Below are positions 34,423-46,700 of a stretch of DNA of 64,000 nucleotides, in pieces. The notes beneath the pieces are model-generated. The model ran no database searches and was not told the DNA's origin. It was given only the letters and a program-made list of their open reading frames with translations. The stretch's first letter is position 1. The number at the start of each line of letters is the position of its first letter. The position numbers and the translations under genes are program-made. This DNA comes from Apiotrichum sp. Y4204. Lineage: Eukaryota > Basidiomycota > Tremellomycetes > Trichosporonales > Trichosporonaceae. The stretch lies in assembly GCA_025531455.1 (NCBI GenBank), contig JAMYHL010000003.1, forward strand, positions 1,054,001-1,118,000. Reading direction: 5' to 3'.

Positions 34423-36206
34423 CTACTCGCGGACAACCTTGCTGATGATCTTGAGCGCCTCCATGACCTTCTCGTCCTCCCACCGCATCCCGACGATCTG
34501 GAGCGCGAGCGGCGCGTTGACAAACTTCTCGGGGGAATCTGAGTGTCAGTTAACGTTGTCGAAACACAAATGTATCCAGACTCACAGAAAGACGCAATGA
34601 GCTTGTCGTCCTCGCTGAGGAACTCGCGCTTCTCCTCCACATCGCCCGCCTCGACGGTCCACGGCGTCGGGAACACCGCGCCGGGGTAGTCGGTGAGGTT
34701 GTACATGGCCGTGTACATCCAGTACTTTGACGTCCCAAGCTCGGGTGCCGGTCCAGGGTAGGGGGGAAGGAGGAGGACATCAATGTTCTGCTTCTGCCAC
34801 CACGCGTTGTAATCGGCGCGGAAGGCGTCGCGCTCTTTTACCAGCTCGAACAGGTCTGTTGCGGGTGTGTCGACGGCCCCGTCCATGATCCACTCTGTCA
34901 GGGGGAGCACCGGCTCGCCCGTCTTGCCGCACTGCGTCTTGACCCTCGCGCCGCCGTCGGTAAAGTACAGGCGCTTGAGAATGTCCCATCCGTCGGCAGT
35001 ACGGTACCCCTTGATGTCGACGACGTCGAAGCCCGCCTTCTTGAGCTTGTCCACTGCAAGCTTCATTGCACGACGCATAGGCGGCTGGGGAACGCACACG
35101 CCGTCGTCCCACATGACACCGATCCGCGGCTTGTCCCCGCCAATCCACTTGACTTCCTCGGGACGCCACGGCATGCGTACCTGCGAGGGGTCGGACCACG
35201 GCTCATCAGCAAGCACGGTTGCGACGAACAGCTCCATATCCCGCGCAGAAACACCCATCGGGCCAACCGCGCCGACGATCGCCTCCTGGCCCGGCATGCC
35301 GCCCATGTTGCCGCTCTTCGGGAGACGCATCGCCGAGGGCTTGAAGCCGTACAGCCCGCAGTTGGCGCACGGGTTACGGATCGAGCCGCCAATGTCCGAG
35401 CCAATTCTGCACGTCAGAGAGATGAATTTGGGGAGGAGTGGACTGGGTAGAGTTTACCCATCCCACCAGCCAGGACGTACCCAAGGACACTGCCGCCAGC
35501 AGCGATGAGCGCCGACTCGCCGCCCGACGATCCGCCGGGGGTGAGCGCGGTGTTGAACGGGTTAGTCGTCTCGCCGAGGAAGCTCTTGCACTCGAGGTGC
35601 ATGATGCCCTGGGGCATGGACGTCTTGCAGAAGAAGACGGCGCCGGCCTTGCGGAACGCGGCGACAATCGTTGCGTCCGCGGCGTTCACGCCCTCGGGAC
35701 CCTCGAGAATCGAAAGGTACCCACCCGACATGCGGCGGCCAGTCACGCCGCACATGTCTGAAGTTAGTCAAATCAGACAAGCGGGGGATAGACGCCAGTG
35801 GGGACTCACCCTTGATGGAGAGGGGGACGCCGTGCATCGGGCCGACAGTCTTGCCGGTGCGCTCGAGGATCTCGTCAAGCTCCTTGGCGCGCGCGAGCGC
35901 CTCCTCGGGGAAAAAGTCCATGAGGCAGTGCGTCGTCTGGTGCGCGACAGCCGCAGCCTTGGCGTACGCGGTGGCCACCTCGACGGCGGTGTACTTCCTC
36001 TCGGCGATCGCAGCCGCGAGCGAGGTCGCGTCCTGTGCGAGGATCTTGACTTCGGCGGGGGTAAGGATGCCGCTCGTCTCGGCGACGTGCCGAACGTCGC
36101 TCGACAGCTTGAGGCCCGCGGGGAGGCGCCAGTCCTCGGGAATCGAGGCGAGGATCGAGGCGTTGTACGCGTCCCGCCGCGCCTGCCAGTCGTTGCCGGT
36201 TGTCAT
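34423..36206 (-). CDS. amidase (amidase-signature family)
   Basis: Four exons: 36206-35810, 35757-35481, 35406-34586, 34538-34423; 536 residues. The Ser-cisSer-Lys triad is complete: Lys132 in PLSIK, cis-Ser209 in PGGSSGG and nucleophile Ser233 in GSDIGGSIR, with the spacing seen in fatty acid amide hydrolase. The family hydrolyses C-N bonds (acetamide, fatty-acid amides, indole acetamide and others). The N-terminal helical region and the segment ending 'APLALQIVG' are typical of fungal acetamidase/FAAH-like enzymes. No signal peptide or obvious membrane helix. It is convergent with the membrane-protein gene (about 160 bases between stops). Precise substrate unknown. Confidence 0.95.
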
Positions 36207-36273
36207 GATGGATGGTAATGGGGATGTGGGGGAGTGTCTGAATGATGTGCTGCGGGGGATATGGTCTTGTGGG

Positions 36274-36283
36274 ATATATATAC
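36274..36283 (-). promoter_or_regulatory. TATA box of the amidase gene
   Basis: The minus strand reads TATATATATC about 70 bases before the ATG at 36206. Confidence 0.55.
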
Positions 36284-37761
36284 TCACAGGAACGAGGTGG
36301 TGTGGAGTGGGCAACATCGCTTCCCATCGCAGCGCATCGTATCGCGACGGACAACCCCATCCCATCGCTTGTGACTTGCGGCGTTGCGGCGTTGCGGAGC
36401 CACCGGCGTCATGCGCCAAGTACCACGGTACTGTAGGTACGGTTATGCCGAGTTGCATACAGTGTCGGCAATCCGGTCTCTTCCCCACACGGCCCGGCTC
36501 CGGCCGGGGTGGAGCCGGCGTATCGCGCGTCTGGCGTATAAATGTTTTTAGCCGATAATCACCCCGCTCTCCCCCGCTCTAGCCGCCGGGTGGCGTCCAC
36601 TTCCCCACATCTCCATCCGCGAGATCATGATAAGGAGTTCACCGCTGGAAACCATTAGGGGTGATAAGATGGGGACTACGATGGAAATGGAGTGGACGGA
36701 GACAGCCGGGTTACACTGTACATGGTGGCTGGACGGTAGATGAGTGGAAATCTGAAATCTGTCTGCCGTTTTTGCCGGATACAAGTCAAGTCCACACTTC
36801 TACCGGTGGACACCGAAGGGCGCAGTTGGCCGATAGAGAGTTCTTCCAGGGTCGCGGCTTATCGCCAAAATCACGACTAACTCTGTTCTATCGCGAAAGT
36901 CACGGCTAACGGCTGGCATCACCGGGTTGTGAGTTGCCAGATGTTTTACTTGCTCTACACTGCACTCACTTCTTGCCCGTTCCGCGGAGCTCATATACTG
37001 TACATACGATGTTCCGAGGTTAAATTCCCCCCCACGGCCTTTCACTAGCTGCATCGTGCTGATGAGCTGCCAATGGTGCCCACGTCTCAGCTCTGCAACC
37101 TAGGCTCCCTCAAGGCGGTATTCCTTGCCACAAGCCCGCCACTATGCGTTGGGGGCGGTAAGTCCTGTAGGGACCGCTGAAGTCGCGCTGTCCACTGAGG
37201 CGCTTTGAAGAATGGAAGATTTCGAAGATGCGCGTATTGCGCACGAAGAGAGTGAAAGGCTCAGTCAGCATGGAGGAGGAAGAGGAACGAATTTGGAGTG
37301 ATAAGAATGCAAAGCTGAGCAAGATCGATGTAGTCAGTGCGGATGGGACTGACAATACAAGGTAAGAAAAAAAAAAATCAAAGAAAAACATCGGAAAAAA
37401 AACCCATCCATAAAACAAGGAATGACCGTCCCTCTTAGTTGTAAGCACTCGCCCAACGGGGCTGTCAAAGAACACGAGGAATGAACCACCTCGTAGCTCG
37501 AAACATGACTAGAAATTCGCTTGTTCTTGGGAAAAGAATTGCCGGCTTCGCCAGCCGACAGTCAGATGTCAGAGAGAAATGCAAGTGTTAGCCACTGCCC
37601 GCTGTGGACCCCCGTCTCAGCGTGGTCATTAAAAACGAGCACCTGCACATCGATCACTATCTACTTGTATGACAGAAACAACACGAGGGTACCGCCACAT
37701 GATCCATACCACCCTCAGATCCGCCACACTGCCACTCTTGCAACATTTCCCCAGATCCCAA

Positions 37762-37797
37762 CAGTATCCGAGATCCCTCCAGTATCCGAGATCCTCC
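37762..37797. repeat. 18-base tandem duplication
   Basis: cagtatccgagatcc followed by a 3-base variable end is repeated at 37762-37779 and 37780-37797. Confidence 0.75.
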
Positions 37798-40191
37798 CGT
37801 AATCCAAAGCTAGAATCTCAGTCGCGCGGCACAGCACGTTTCAGTTAGAGAACTGTCAGATCACAAGGACGATGGCATTTTTTTTCCTAGCTTCCAGCAA
37901 CAAGTGAATGATGAGGCCGCAGATCTGCTCGCTCCCAGGTCCCAGGCGATTCGTGAAGCTTCCATCGTCACTATCGCAATATAGAGTTTTTGCTTACTCC
38001 GCACATGTCAGCAGATCTGCACTGCTCTGCAGATCGTGTTCGGATCTCTCGGAGGCAGAACTGCAAACGAGCTCAAGCTTATCGAGACGGCTCGCCACGA
38101 CCCCATGAACCTCTGATCATGAACCAGGCGACCTATCACCACCCCGGCTTCTCAGCAGATTTGAGGCGCAAGTCATTGGTTCTCCAGATATTGCTGTTGC
38201 GCTGTGTTGAAAGATTAGGTGCTGAATCAAGTGCAGTGTCCGTTGCAGCATGTGACGCCAAGGAACCGCTGTCCGCCGAGGCACTGATGGCAGGTTTCGG
38301 AGCTCTAAGGAAACCCAATGGCATCACCTGTCCAGCGACGATACATGACAGGAACTGATGAAGATCAGTGGGCCGAAGTCACCGCAGCTTGACAGGTTTG
38401 AAGCCGGGCAAGAAACGAAACGGGAGCACACCGGATCTGGCGGGGATCTATAGCTCCTTTGCAGCCAAGGCATCCGCCAGTGCTCTGTTCCTCAACGTTG
38501 CACGTTGTCCGTCGCAGGTCACATGCGGCACCTTGAGTAATATTGTCTTGTCAGTCAGGCGTGAGTGAAATTGAGGGTTGACATGTGTGTCTTGTTCGTT
38601 TGACAGTGTCCTCTCTTTCTTGATTTCTGCGCTCTGCGCCTGTTCTCATGAGTCAGCGTTCCGGCGGTGCTGTGGCAATAAGTGGTGAGCGGTGGGGCAC
38701 CGCCCGGAGCTAGTTCCTTCTGGGTCGATATCACTGGGTTTATAGATTTATGTATTTCGAATATCAGCGGACGAGCTGCATTAAACGCTCGTCAAGACGA
38801 GTGATGTGCTATTTGTTGTTCCAGCTCTTAGGAGTCTGAAAAGTACAGGCACACCCAGCTCCAGCACTGGTTAAGCAGGGAGGAGACATTGAAGCGACAA
38901 AGATAATTTGGAACATGCAGTAAAGTGTTACGTGCAGTCTACGATTTTCTTTCGAAAGTCGCCGGCGTCGACGGACAGTGCTGTTCCCTCCACGCGCCTG
39001 TCACCATCCGTGCTCAGTCTTCAATGGAGCTCTCTCTCGACGTCGTCGTAACAGCACCCCAATCTCTCCATCCCCATCGATTCCCGCAAACCAGGTGGCG
39101 GCCTGACGTTCCCGGTTGCCTGCGGGGTTGCAAGGGGAAAACAACCGATGCTGTTTTGGGTCGAGGTGACCCTTGGCGTACGTAAAGGGTGGGTTCTCAA
39201 ACAGCGACGGGTATTGGCTGTCGGCCTTCTGAGGTCGCGCTCTGGTAATGCGTAAACAAGGGTGAATGACCCATCGCCCAGAACCCATGCCGAGAAGCGG
39301 AGATCTCTTCTGTGCAGGTTCGTTTCTTCTGGAAATTCTGATTCGGCCGACGGAACGACGAGTCGGCGTTCCCTGCTGTTCCCTTTGCGGTTCCTATGTT
39401 CCTGCGGCCCCATTCTGGGCCAACTGCAAGCTCGTCCTGGGCGTCGTTGCACACGTTCCGTGTTGTTAACGTGTTCCAGCTTCGGTGCATTCGGTGCCTT
39501 AACCTCGCACAAACTGGACATGCCGTAGGTATGCCGACCGCCGCCGAGCGCATCAGTTCAGCGAGTCAACGAGTCAGCAATGAGCAAGCCCACATGTTAG
39601 TTCGACAACCCACTCGGCAGATCCAGAATCCAGGTCCGTGGGCCGGGTTCCAGCTTACGCATGTGCCTGTTCCTATAAGCAAACAAAAGGGAATAAGCTC
39701 AAGCTTTCCCTTTTCATGTGTCATGGTCATGTCATCCATGCCGTACACGCCCCGATAGTCAGAAAGTCAGCCTTTACGTACTGTATTTACGTGTCAGGAG
39801 TCATGAATGCAAAATGCGGTTTGTGGCGGATCAGTGTCTGGTTCCTCGCAATCAGCCAAGACAAACAGCCTGGGGGGAGGCCAGCTAGGTTTTATCCAGG
39901 TTCCACGCCCATTCACTCATGTCTTCGTCCTCAGAGAAAAACAAAACCCCCCCTTTGGGGTCTGGTCGAGGAGGAGTAGAAATGGAAAAGAGAAAACCAG
40001 GATAATAATGGAACATGAGACCATATGTCAAAGATGACGACCTCAAAACAACCTTCGCGAGAAGCATTGCACCACGGATGTGCAGTGTCATGAGCCCGTT
40101 TCTACTGTAGCAGCTGGGGCATCATTTCCCGTGATCCACTGTATCCACTCCTTGGCGCTCTGGCCAGGGGCTGGACCCATGTCAGTGAGGT

Positions 40192-40221
40192 GATGCGCTT
40201 GCCCACGATGCGCTTGCCCAC
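40192..40221. repeat. 15-base perfect tandem duplication
   Basis: gatgcgcttgcccac occurs at 40192-40206 and 40207-40221 without change. Confidence 0.8.
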
Positions 40222-41702
40222 CCTATGGAGCATTCTCCGCCAGAGGGTAGCGCAAGTGGCATACGACGCGCGCTGGTTCCGATTAACTGAATACACAGCG
40301 ATCCCGAACCCGCTCGCCGCTGGCCGCTGGCCGCTAGCTACACGCCAGCGACGCTCCGCACCTGCCACACCTGGAATATCACGAATGATCATGCGGATCC
40401 TGGGGGGCGCCGCTACTGCCAGTGTCCTGAGCAAGTAGGAAATGCGGCATGATGGAGTCAGGAAGCTTAGCAACCAGGGTTTGGGCGGCGACAACCCAGA
40501 AATTACGGAGGGGCAAGTGAAGGATGAAGGATAGGAGTACAGCCGAGCAACAGGAGCATCTTGCAGCACAGACGCAGACCCGACATCGCGAACGCGACCC
40601 AGAGGTCACGATAGCCAGCCCGGCAGAACGTACCGTGACCCGAGAACGAAGCAGGCACGCCGAAAGTGAGACGGGGTCATCACAGATCAGTGGGACCGAG
40701 GGGGGGAGGCTCCCGTAGCGCCGCTAGTGCTAGTGGTGCAGCTGTTATGGCAGGCACCGTTCCGTGGCGCGAGGGTGGTAGCGCCAGCTCCCGTGGCGTG
40801 AAAGAAGAAGCGCTGCCGCCGGCGATGTCTTGCCCTGTCGGCGGGCCGAGCAACTAGCGCAACACCCGATTCCTACAAATTAGCATGGATCAAACTGCAA
40901 ACCTAAACTGCAAAACTACAAATGCAGAGATGCAGAGTAGTGCTGGGTTGACAAATCAGCGCATCCTTGCGTCAGTGCTGTCAACGAGAATCCTTTGAAT
41001 GGAGCTCAAAGCCGGGAAGCCAAAGCCGTACCGGAATTTGCCCCTTGTGATCCGATAAAGGGGGTGATCTGCAACAGGACACTACGAGGCCAAAGGACGT
41101 CCCGCGGTACGCCATCCGCGGGGCCGCGCGGCACGCGCGGGGATGTTAGCATGTCGCGGGCTCGGCGCCCGGTGCAGCCGTTCCTTGCTCGGTCAAGCGA
41201 ATTCCTCATCAGTAAGAGACAGTGCGGTTCGGGGTTACTTGTTGCGGTGGTGGCTGCGGTCGCCGGTGGTGACAATGGCGTCGAAGGGTCCGGACATGCT
41301 GGACGCCGAGGAATTCTCCCCCTACAAACGTGCTTCCGATTCCGGTGACCAAAGTGACTTGAGCTTGACGCTATGGTTACGCAGGCTGCTTGCTTCGCGC
41401 TGCGGGCTGCGGACTGTGTGGCACTGTGCTCATGCGCTCCACACGGCCACACGAGGCTCAGGATCTCAGGATTAAAGGATCCCAGGACCTCCAAGACGCG
41501 AGGACACGCGGACGCGCGGCCGGCCGGCTCCACGTCCGCATTAGCTGATTACGGATAAGCGCAGATCCCATCAGTTGGCCAAGTGGCCGTCTGAGATCTG
41601 GTTGCCGTTCATGTGCGCCATGTGCCCAGGTGTGCCCAACCATGCCATATGCTTGGGGGGCGCGTTCATCATGCAGTCAAGCGGCTGCGCGCTGTGCAGC
41701 TG

Positions 41703-41738
41703 CGCGATCAGGTGCGATCAGGTGCGATCAGGTGCGAT
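41703..41738. repeat. 10-base tandem repeat, about 3.6 copies
   Basis: The unit gcgatcaggt repeats with period 10, ending in gcgatg. Confidence 0.8.
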
Positions 41739-43359
41739 GCAGACGGTGCATGTAGTGCGGTGGAGTTGGGCAAGGTTGGCCAGAAGGTGCCTCTGTGGCA
41801 CGTCGCAGGTGGTATCGTTGTGGTTGGACAGCACAGCACATAACCTTGGTACCTGGGGTAGATACGCCATGGCGAGTGTGGGTATGCTTATTCTCAGTTG
41901 ATCAGTCGGCACCCTCCTCCTCACTCCTCACACACCAGGACATTGCGCTGCTGCTCTTGGCCACTCCGCTCCCTCTCACGCTTTCTCTCTCTCGTCCCTC
42001 GGAAGCCATCCAAGACAAGCCGAACCCATTATTGACTGGGTAAGGGCAAAGGGCATAAGAACAGAGGAGCCCCGACCGGTCTCAGAGCAGCAGCAGAGAT
42101 TGTGGCAATGGCCGCGAGGGTTTGCTGGAAAGCGGAATGCCCTGTCTCCGTCCCTGTCCCATCATTTGTGTAGACCCTAGCCCTTTCCTCCCCTTTCCGT
42201 CCCGTTGCCCGCGACCGACCCGTGGCTGCGTCTTGTGCGTTAAGTGCGTTCCGTCGTGCACCATTGAATGCATCGCACCCGTCTGCCGATCCAGCTGCTG
42301 GCTGCTCTACCGCTGTCCATTCCGTTCAGCGTTATCCTATACTGGGCCCCTCCTTTGATCAGCTGGTAACTGTAGGCCGGAGCGCATGGAGCTGCTCGGA
42401 ATGCAGACGCCGCAGCGCCGCGGCGTAAGGTTCTTTGCGCGCTCCGTCCCAAGGGGGCAAATGGGCAAAGGAAAGGAGGGCGACGCGAGACGTTTGACGC
42501 GAGACGCACGGAACCGCAAGATACGGGCGCAGTTGTGGGCAGATCAGGAAGATTGGTAGATCCATGCACTCGGACCAGCCGATCCACTGATCCGCTGGCT
42601 GCTCGGCGACATTCCCTTCGTTTACGCGCCTCTTGCACCGCGACCAGGCAAGTTGAGACCTTGAGTATCAGACCCGGGGAGTTCGATCTGTCGCTCTACG
42701 ATCTATGCACTGCATGCGCATGAGCAAGCGCGAGCTGCGGCAGCGCGGCAGTGAAGCGTGCGCATTGCAGCGCATTGGCTGCCATCCTTTCCCTCATTGT
42801 GTCAGCTTGTCGCAATCTACCCCGATTCCCCGGTTCCTTTGGGCGTCGTCTCCTTCTTCCTATCATTCCTGGTATCTCATATCTCGGGTGTCTCGGCTCT
42901 CATGCATCCATTTGTGTGGGGCGCGGGGCGACTACTTCTTCTGGGCCTATGCGGGCCCACACCATGTTCACAGGGGCGCCCTCGCTTCAGTGGCCAGTCG
43001 TGCAGTAGACTTCTTTTGGGCTTCCCTTGTTCCAAAGCAGGCTCTGTGGGACATGCTCTGATGGGGTGCCCTTCCCTGGCGCGCTAGCGCCTCTCTCTCT
43101 CTGATATCCTACCTGATCTAGCCTGTCATCCCTAGTATCCTTGTCCTCCTCCTGCTCCCCCCCTCCTCGTTGCTCTCTGTGTCCTCCGCCGATCATTCCA
43201 ATTCTGTCTCTGTGATAGCGCGAATGATGTGCGCGCGGACAGATTACTCAGATCAGATCAGATCAGCGCAGATCACCGCAAGTGTCATAGCGCGCCGCGC
43301 CCATCACCTCAACGAGCCCAGAGGCCAGAGGCCAGATGTCATCTCTCGCTCTTTCTCTG

Positions 43360-43480
43360 TCTTTTTCTCTCTTTGGCCGTTAGATTCTCTCTTTGCTCGC
43401 CTCCAGCTTTCCTTTCCCCGCCTCTCCTCTTCTCTCCTATCCTCTCCTCTTGTCCCCCTTACTACTGTGAGAAGATCACT
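43360..43480 (+). promoter_or_regulatory. pyrimidine-rich tract upstream of the HypX-like gene
   Basis: A long C/T-rich run with CTCT and CCTCTCCTCT words on the plus strand, preceded by gatca repeats (43249-43266). CT-rich tracts are common in fungal promoters; a specific role is inferred. Confidence 0.45.
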
Positions 43481-43613
43481 CTCACTGATCACTGACCTTG
43501 AGGAGGACGACGAGGACAAAGGCGAGGAATTCCGCTACGGGTCGATTGCCTTTTGGTCTCCTCCTGGGCCCCTTTGCTTCAGGCTTCGTTTGGGTCTATT
43601 CCAGTAGCCCATG

Positions 43614-43622
43614 TATATATAA
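43614..43622 (+). promoter_or_regulatory. TATA box of the HypX-like gene
   Basis: TATATATAA, about 170 bases before the ATG at 43791, leaving room for a leader of roughly 130-140 bases. Confidence 0.6.
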
Positions 43623-43790
43623 CAACAGTCTTCTTGCCCTCGTCCTTTCACAACCCCCACAGCTTCAACCCCCTTTCCCAGCCCCTTGCCTACTCTAGCT
43701 ACTCTCACTGCTTTTCGCTTTACTCCCGAGACAGCGAGACAAGCCTTTGGGCACTCGACAGCATCGGCAACCTCATCTTTCCCCGGCACC

Positions 43791-46700
43791 ATGTCGCCCG
43801 CTCCACCCTACTCCCTTGCCGACCTCCCCCCTCTTCCCGAGGACGTCCGCAAGTGGCGTATCCTCCTCCTCGTCTCGGCCGTCAACTCGCTCACCCAGCG
43901 TGTGGCCACATACCTCAATGACCTCGGCTGCGAGCAAGTATCCATTGAGATCGCCACCAGCGACGAGTCCATGATCGCGGGCGCCATTGCCCACTCGCCA
44001 CACGTCATCATTTGCCCCTTCCTCGTGAAAAAGGTTCCAGGCGTCATCTACAACAACGTGAGTGTCCATGTTTCGTCCGTCTCTATTGCCCGGGGTCTGC
44101 GCGACAGCACCAAACAACAGTGCTGGTTTGAACATTGTTCAGAGGCGCAAGCCATACCTGGGAATGTGTGCCCACATGCCACGCCCCAGTCCAATTGAGT
44201 CTACAAGCCTGTCATCCCGACTCACCCGGCTTAATCGGAATCTAGACTTTACACTTCGGCCCAAAGGCACAACTTAGAGTTGTCGGGCCAAAATCCGAGG
44301 CTGTACTTTTTCGAGTTCCATTTTGCTAGGCCATGTTTGAATGCACCCCACTCCAATCTGTATTTGCAGCGCTAACCGTGTCTCAGATCCTCACCCTCAT
44401 CGTTCACCCCGGTCCGCCAGGAGATGCTGGACCCGCGGCAATTGACTGGGCCATTCTCGGCGACCGCGGTCTGAGTGGAGATGCTACCGCCACCCTCGAG
44501 TCAATCGTCAAGCCCATCGACCGTGCACTTCCAATCTCAAAGCGCCAGCGCTCCCACTGGGGCATCACCGTGCTTCAAGCCGACAATACGTTTGACGGCG
44601 GACCCGTTTGGGCGTTCGATCAGTTCCCTCTCCCCGACATTGCGCATGTCACCAAATCCACTCTGTATCAGGGTGCTGTGACAAGCGCCACCATTCGGGC
44701 AGTAACCGTGGCCCTCACTCGCATTTCCAAAGCTTACAGCGGTCTTGCCGACCCCTCCCACCGTGCGGCGCGCGTTGCCGTTCGCGTCGACCCAGAGTGG
44801 GCTCAGAGGTGTGTGTCGTACGGTGTACCGTTCATGGGAGGCGCCCTTCACGACCGCCCGCAAATCAAGCCTGGCCAGCGCCGCCCCAACCTCGCATCGC
44901 ACACTGCTGCAGATGTCGCGCGTATTATCAACTGTGGTGACTCGCAGCCCGGTGGCACTCTAAAGACGGCCCGCTCGTTCATCTTTGTCTACGATGTCAA
45001 GATTCACGAGCGCGTGGAGACTCTTCCCATAGGAGTGATCTCCAATTCCGCTTACCGCTCCTGGGACGCCATCCCTGCGGGCACCGCAATCGCTACCCGC
45101 GATGGCGCCGTACTCTTCAAGACCGCCCCATGCGATCACGGGCGCACATGCTCGTACGGCTGTGGCGTTGCTGCTTGGATCACTCACGGCCGTCTACCAA
45201 AGGCGGCAACCTCCCAGTCTCTCCCTGCCAAGGTTCCCATGGCAGAGGCCCTCGCACTCGCTGGTGAGGGCGAGCGTCTGGTTAACGTCCCCGAGTGGGT
45301 TGAGACCAGCTTCGAGGAGGTCCCTGGTACCTACCAGCAGGTGTTTGTCCGTTCAGTCATCGAGGGTGACGCGGTAGTTCAGTTTGTCTACTGGGACTTT
45401 TAGTGAGTACATTCCGTGTTCGTGTGGAGCCATTACGCAGCCAAGGACCGGAAGAACCCCACTCCCGTACCCAATTTCATTACCTCCGCCGGGAGTTCTA
45501 GGCAGCCACTTGGCAGCTAGATCTGCGACGCGTCGTGCTTTATTGCTTCCGATCGGGTCATGACTCATTGTGCCTGCACCCGGTAGACGCCACGGTTACG
45601 GCATCACGCTCCCATGTTCCAATGCTAACAAACCTAGTAATGGCGCTTTCTCCACCACCGGATGCCAGCACCTCCTTCGTGCCCTGCAGTGGGCCGTGGA
45701 GCCGGCCCGCGGCAACGTCAAAATTCTTGCGCTAATGGGTGGTGCATACTTCTCCAACGGTGTCGCCCTCAACATTATAGAGAGCGCTGAACACCCCGGT
45801 CGCGAGACGTGGGCCAACATCAATGCCATCGACGATGTTGTCGAGTTCCTCGCCGGTGAGGTCTCCAACGTGTCGCGTTCCCAGTTCCTCGTTGGCACCC
45901 AGTCCCTGACGGAGCGCGGTATCACGACAGTGGCTTGTCTGCGGGGCAACGCTGCGGCTGGTGGCGTTGCCCTCGCGGCCGCATGCGATGTTGTCGTCTC
46001 GGCTGGTACTGTGGTCCTCAACCCTGCCTACCGCGCGATGGGCCTTCACGGCTCAGAGTTCCATCTTTACTCGTACGTCGAGCGCTGCGGCAGGGCCACT
46101 GCGACGCATCTGGTGAAGGACATGCTTCCTCTCTCCGCTGTTCGCGCCCGCGAGCTTGGCCTCGTCGACGTGGTGGTTGGCGGGCGCGACACCGACGCCG
46201 CGACCTCCGAGACTCTGATTGCTGGGTACGTGCGTGCTCTCGCCAACGCTCCGGCCGCTTCGCTCGGCTCTTCTCAATACCCGTCGGCGCCCTGGACCCT
46301 TCCTGTCATCGGTGGACCCTTCAACGATGCGGCTCTGCTTGTCGATCGCCTCAGTGAAAACAAGCGCCAGCGGTATGAGGGCAGGAACCACGTACCCCTC
46401 ATCCACTATCGCAACGAGGAGCTCTCGCAGATGCTCCTCGACTCATTCCACCCTCATCGCTCGCAGCGCTACCACACCCGTCGTATCAAGTTTGTCCGCA
46501 AGGTCAAGACCGAGGGCACTCCCACTCGCTTCTGCAAGCACCGCATCCACCTCAAGGTGGATGAGGAGGAGACTGCTGCATTCGACGCCGCCCCAGGATG
46601 GGTGCGTGGTGAGGAGTGGTCGTGGGTTGGTACCCAGACCCCCAAGTCCATGGCCACCTCGTGCAACCTTCTGATCGACTTTGCCACCCCCGTTCCGCCC

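Larger units (their letters stand above)
36284..43613. other. gene-poor interval, about 7.3 kb
   Basis: No open frame in this stretch shows family motifs, splice-linked continuity or protein-like composition on either strand. I found no tRNA B-box, rRNA or transposon-end signal. It contains several short tandem duplications (listed separately), homopolymer A runs near 37369-37402, and from about 42.0 kb and again 43.1-43.5 kb becomes pyrimidine-rich on the plus strand, ending at the TATA box of the HypX-like gene. It may contain long leader/regulatory sequence, a non-coding transcript or decayed DNA. Confidence 0.5.

Noticed and set aside
39021..39553. Open frames of 118-166 codons in the gene-poor block
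   Set aside because: Basic, motif-free, overlapping in several frames and not linked by plausible splicing.
41703..41738. CRISPR-like array from regularly spaced repeats
   Set aside because: Units are directly adjacent 10-mers without spacers in a eukaryotic genome.
36284..43613. Decayed retrotransposon in the gene-poor block
   Set aside because: No reverse-transcriptase, integrase or gag-like words, terminal repeats or target-site duplication seen by eye; a similarity search would be needed to be sure.
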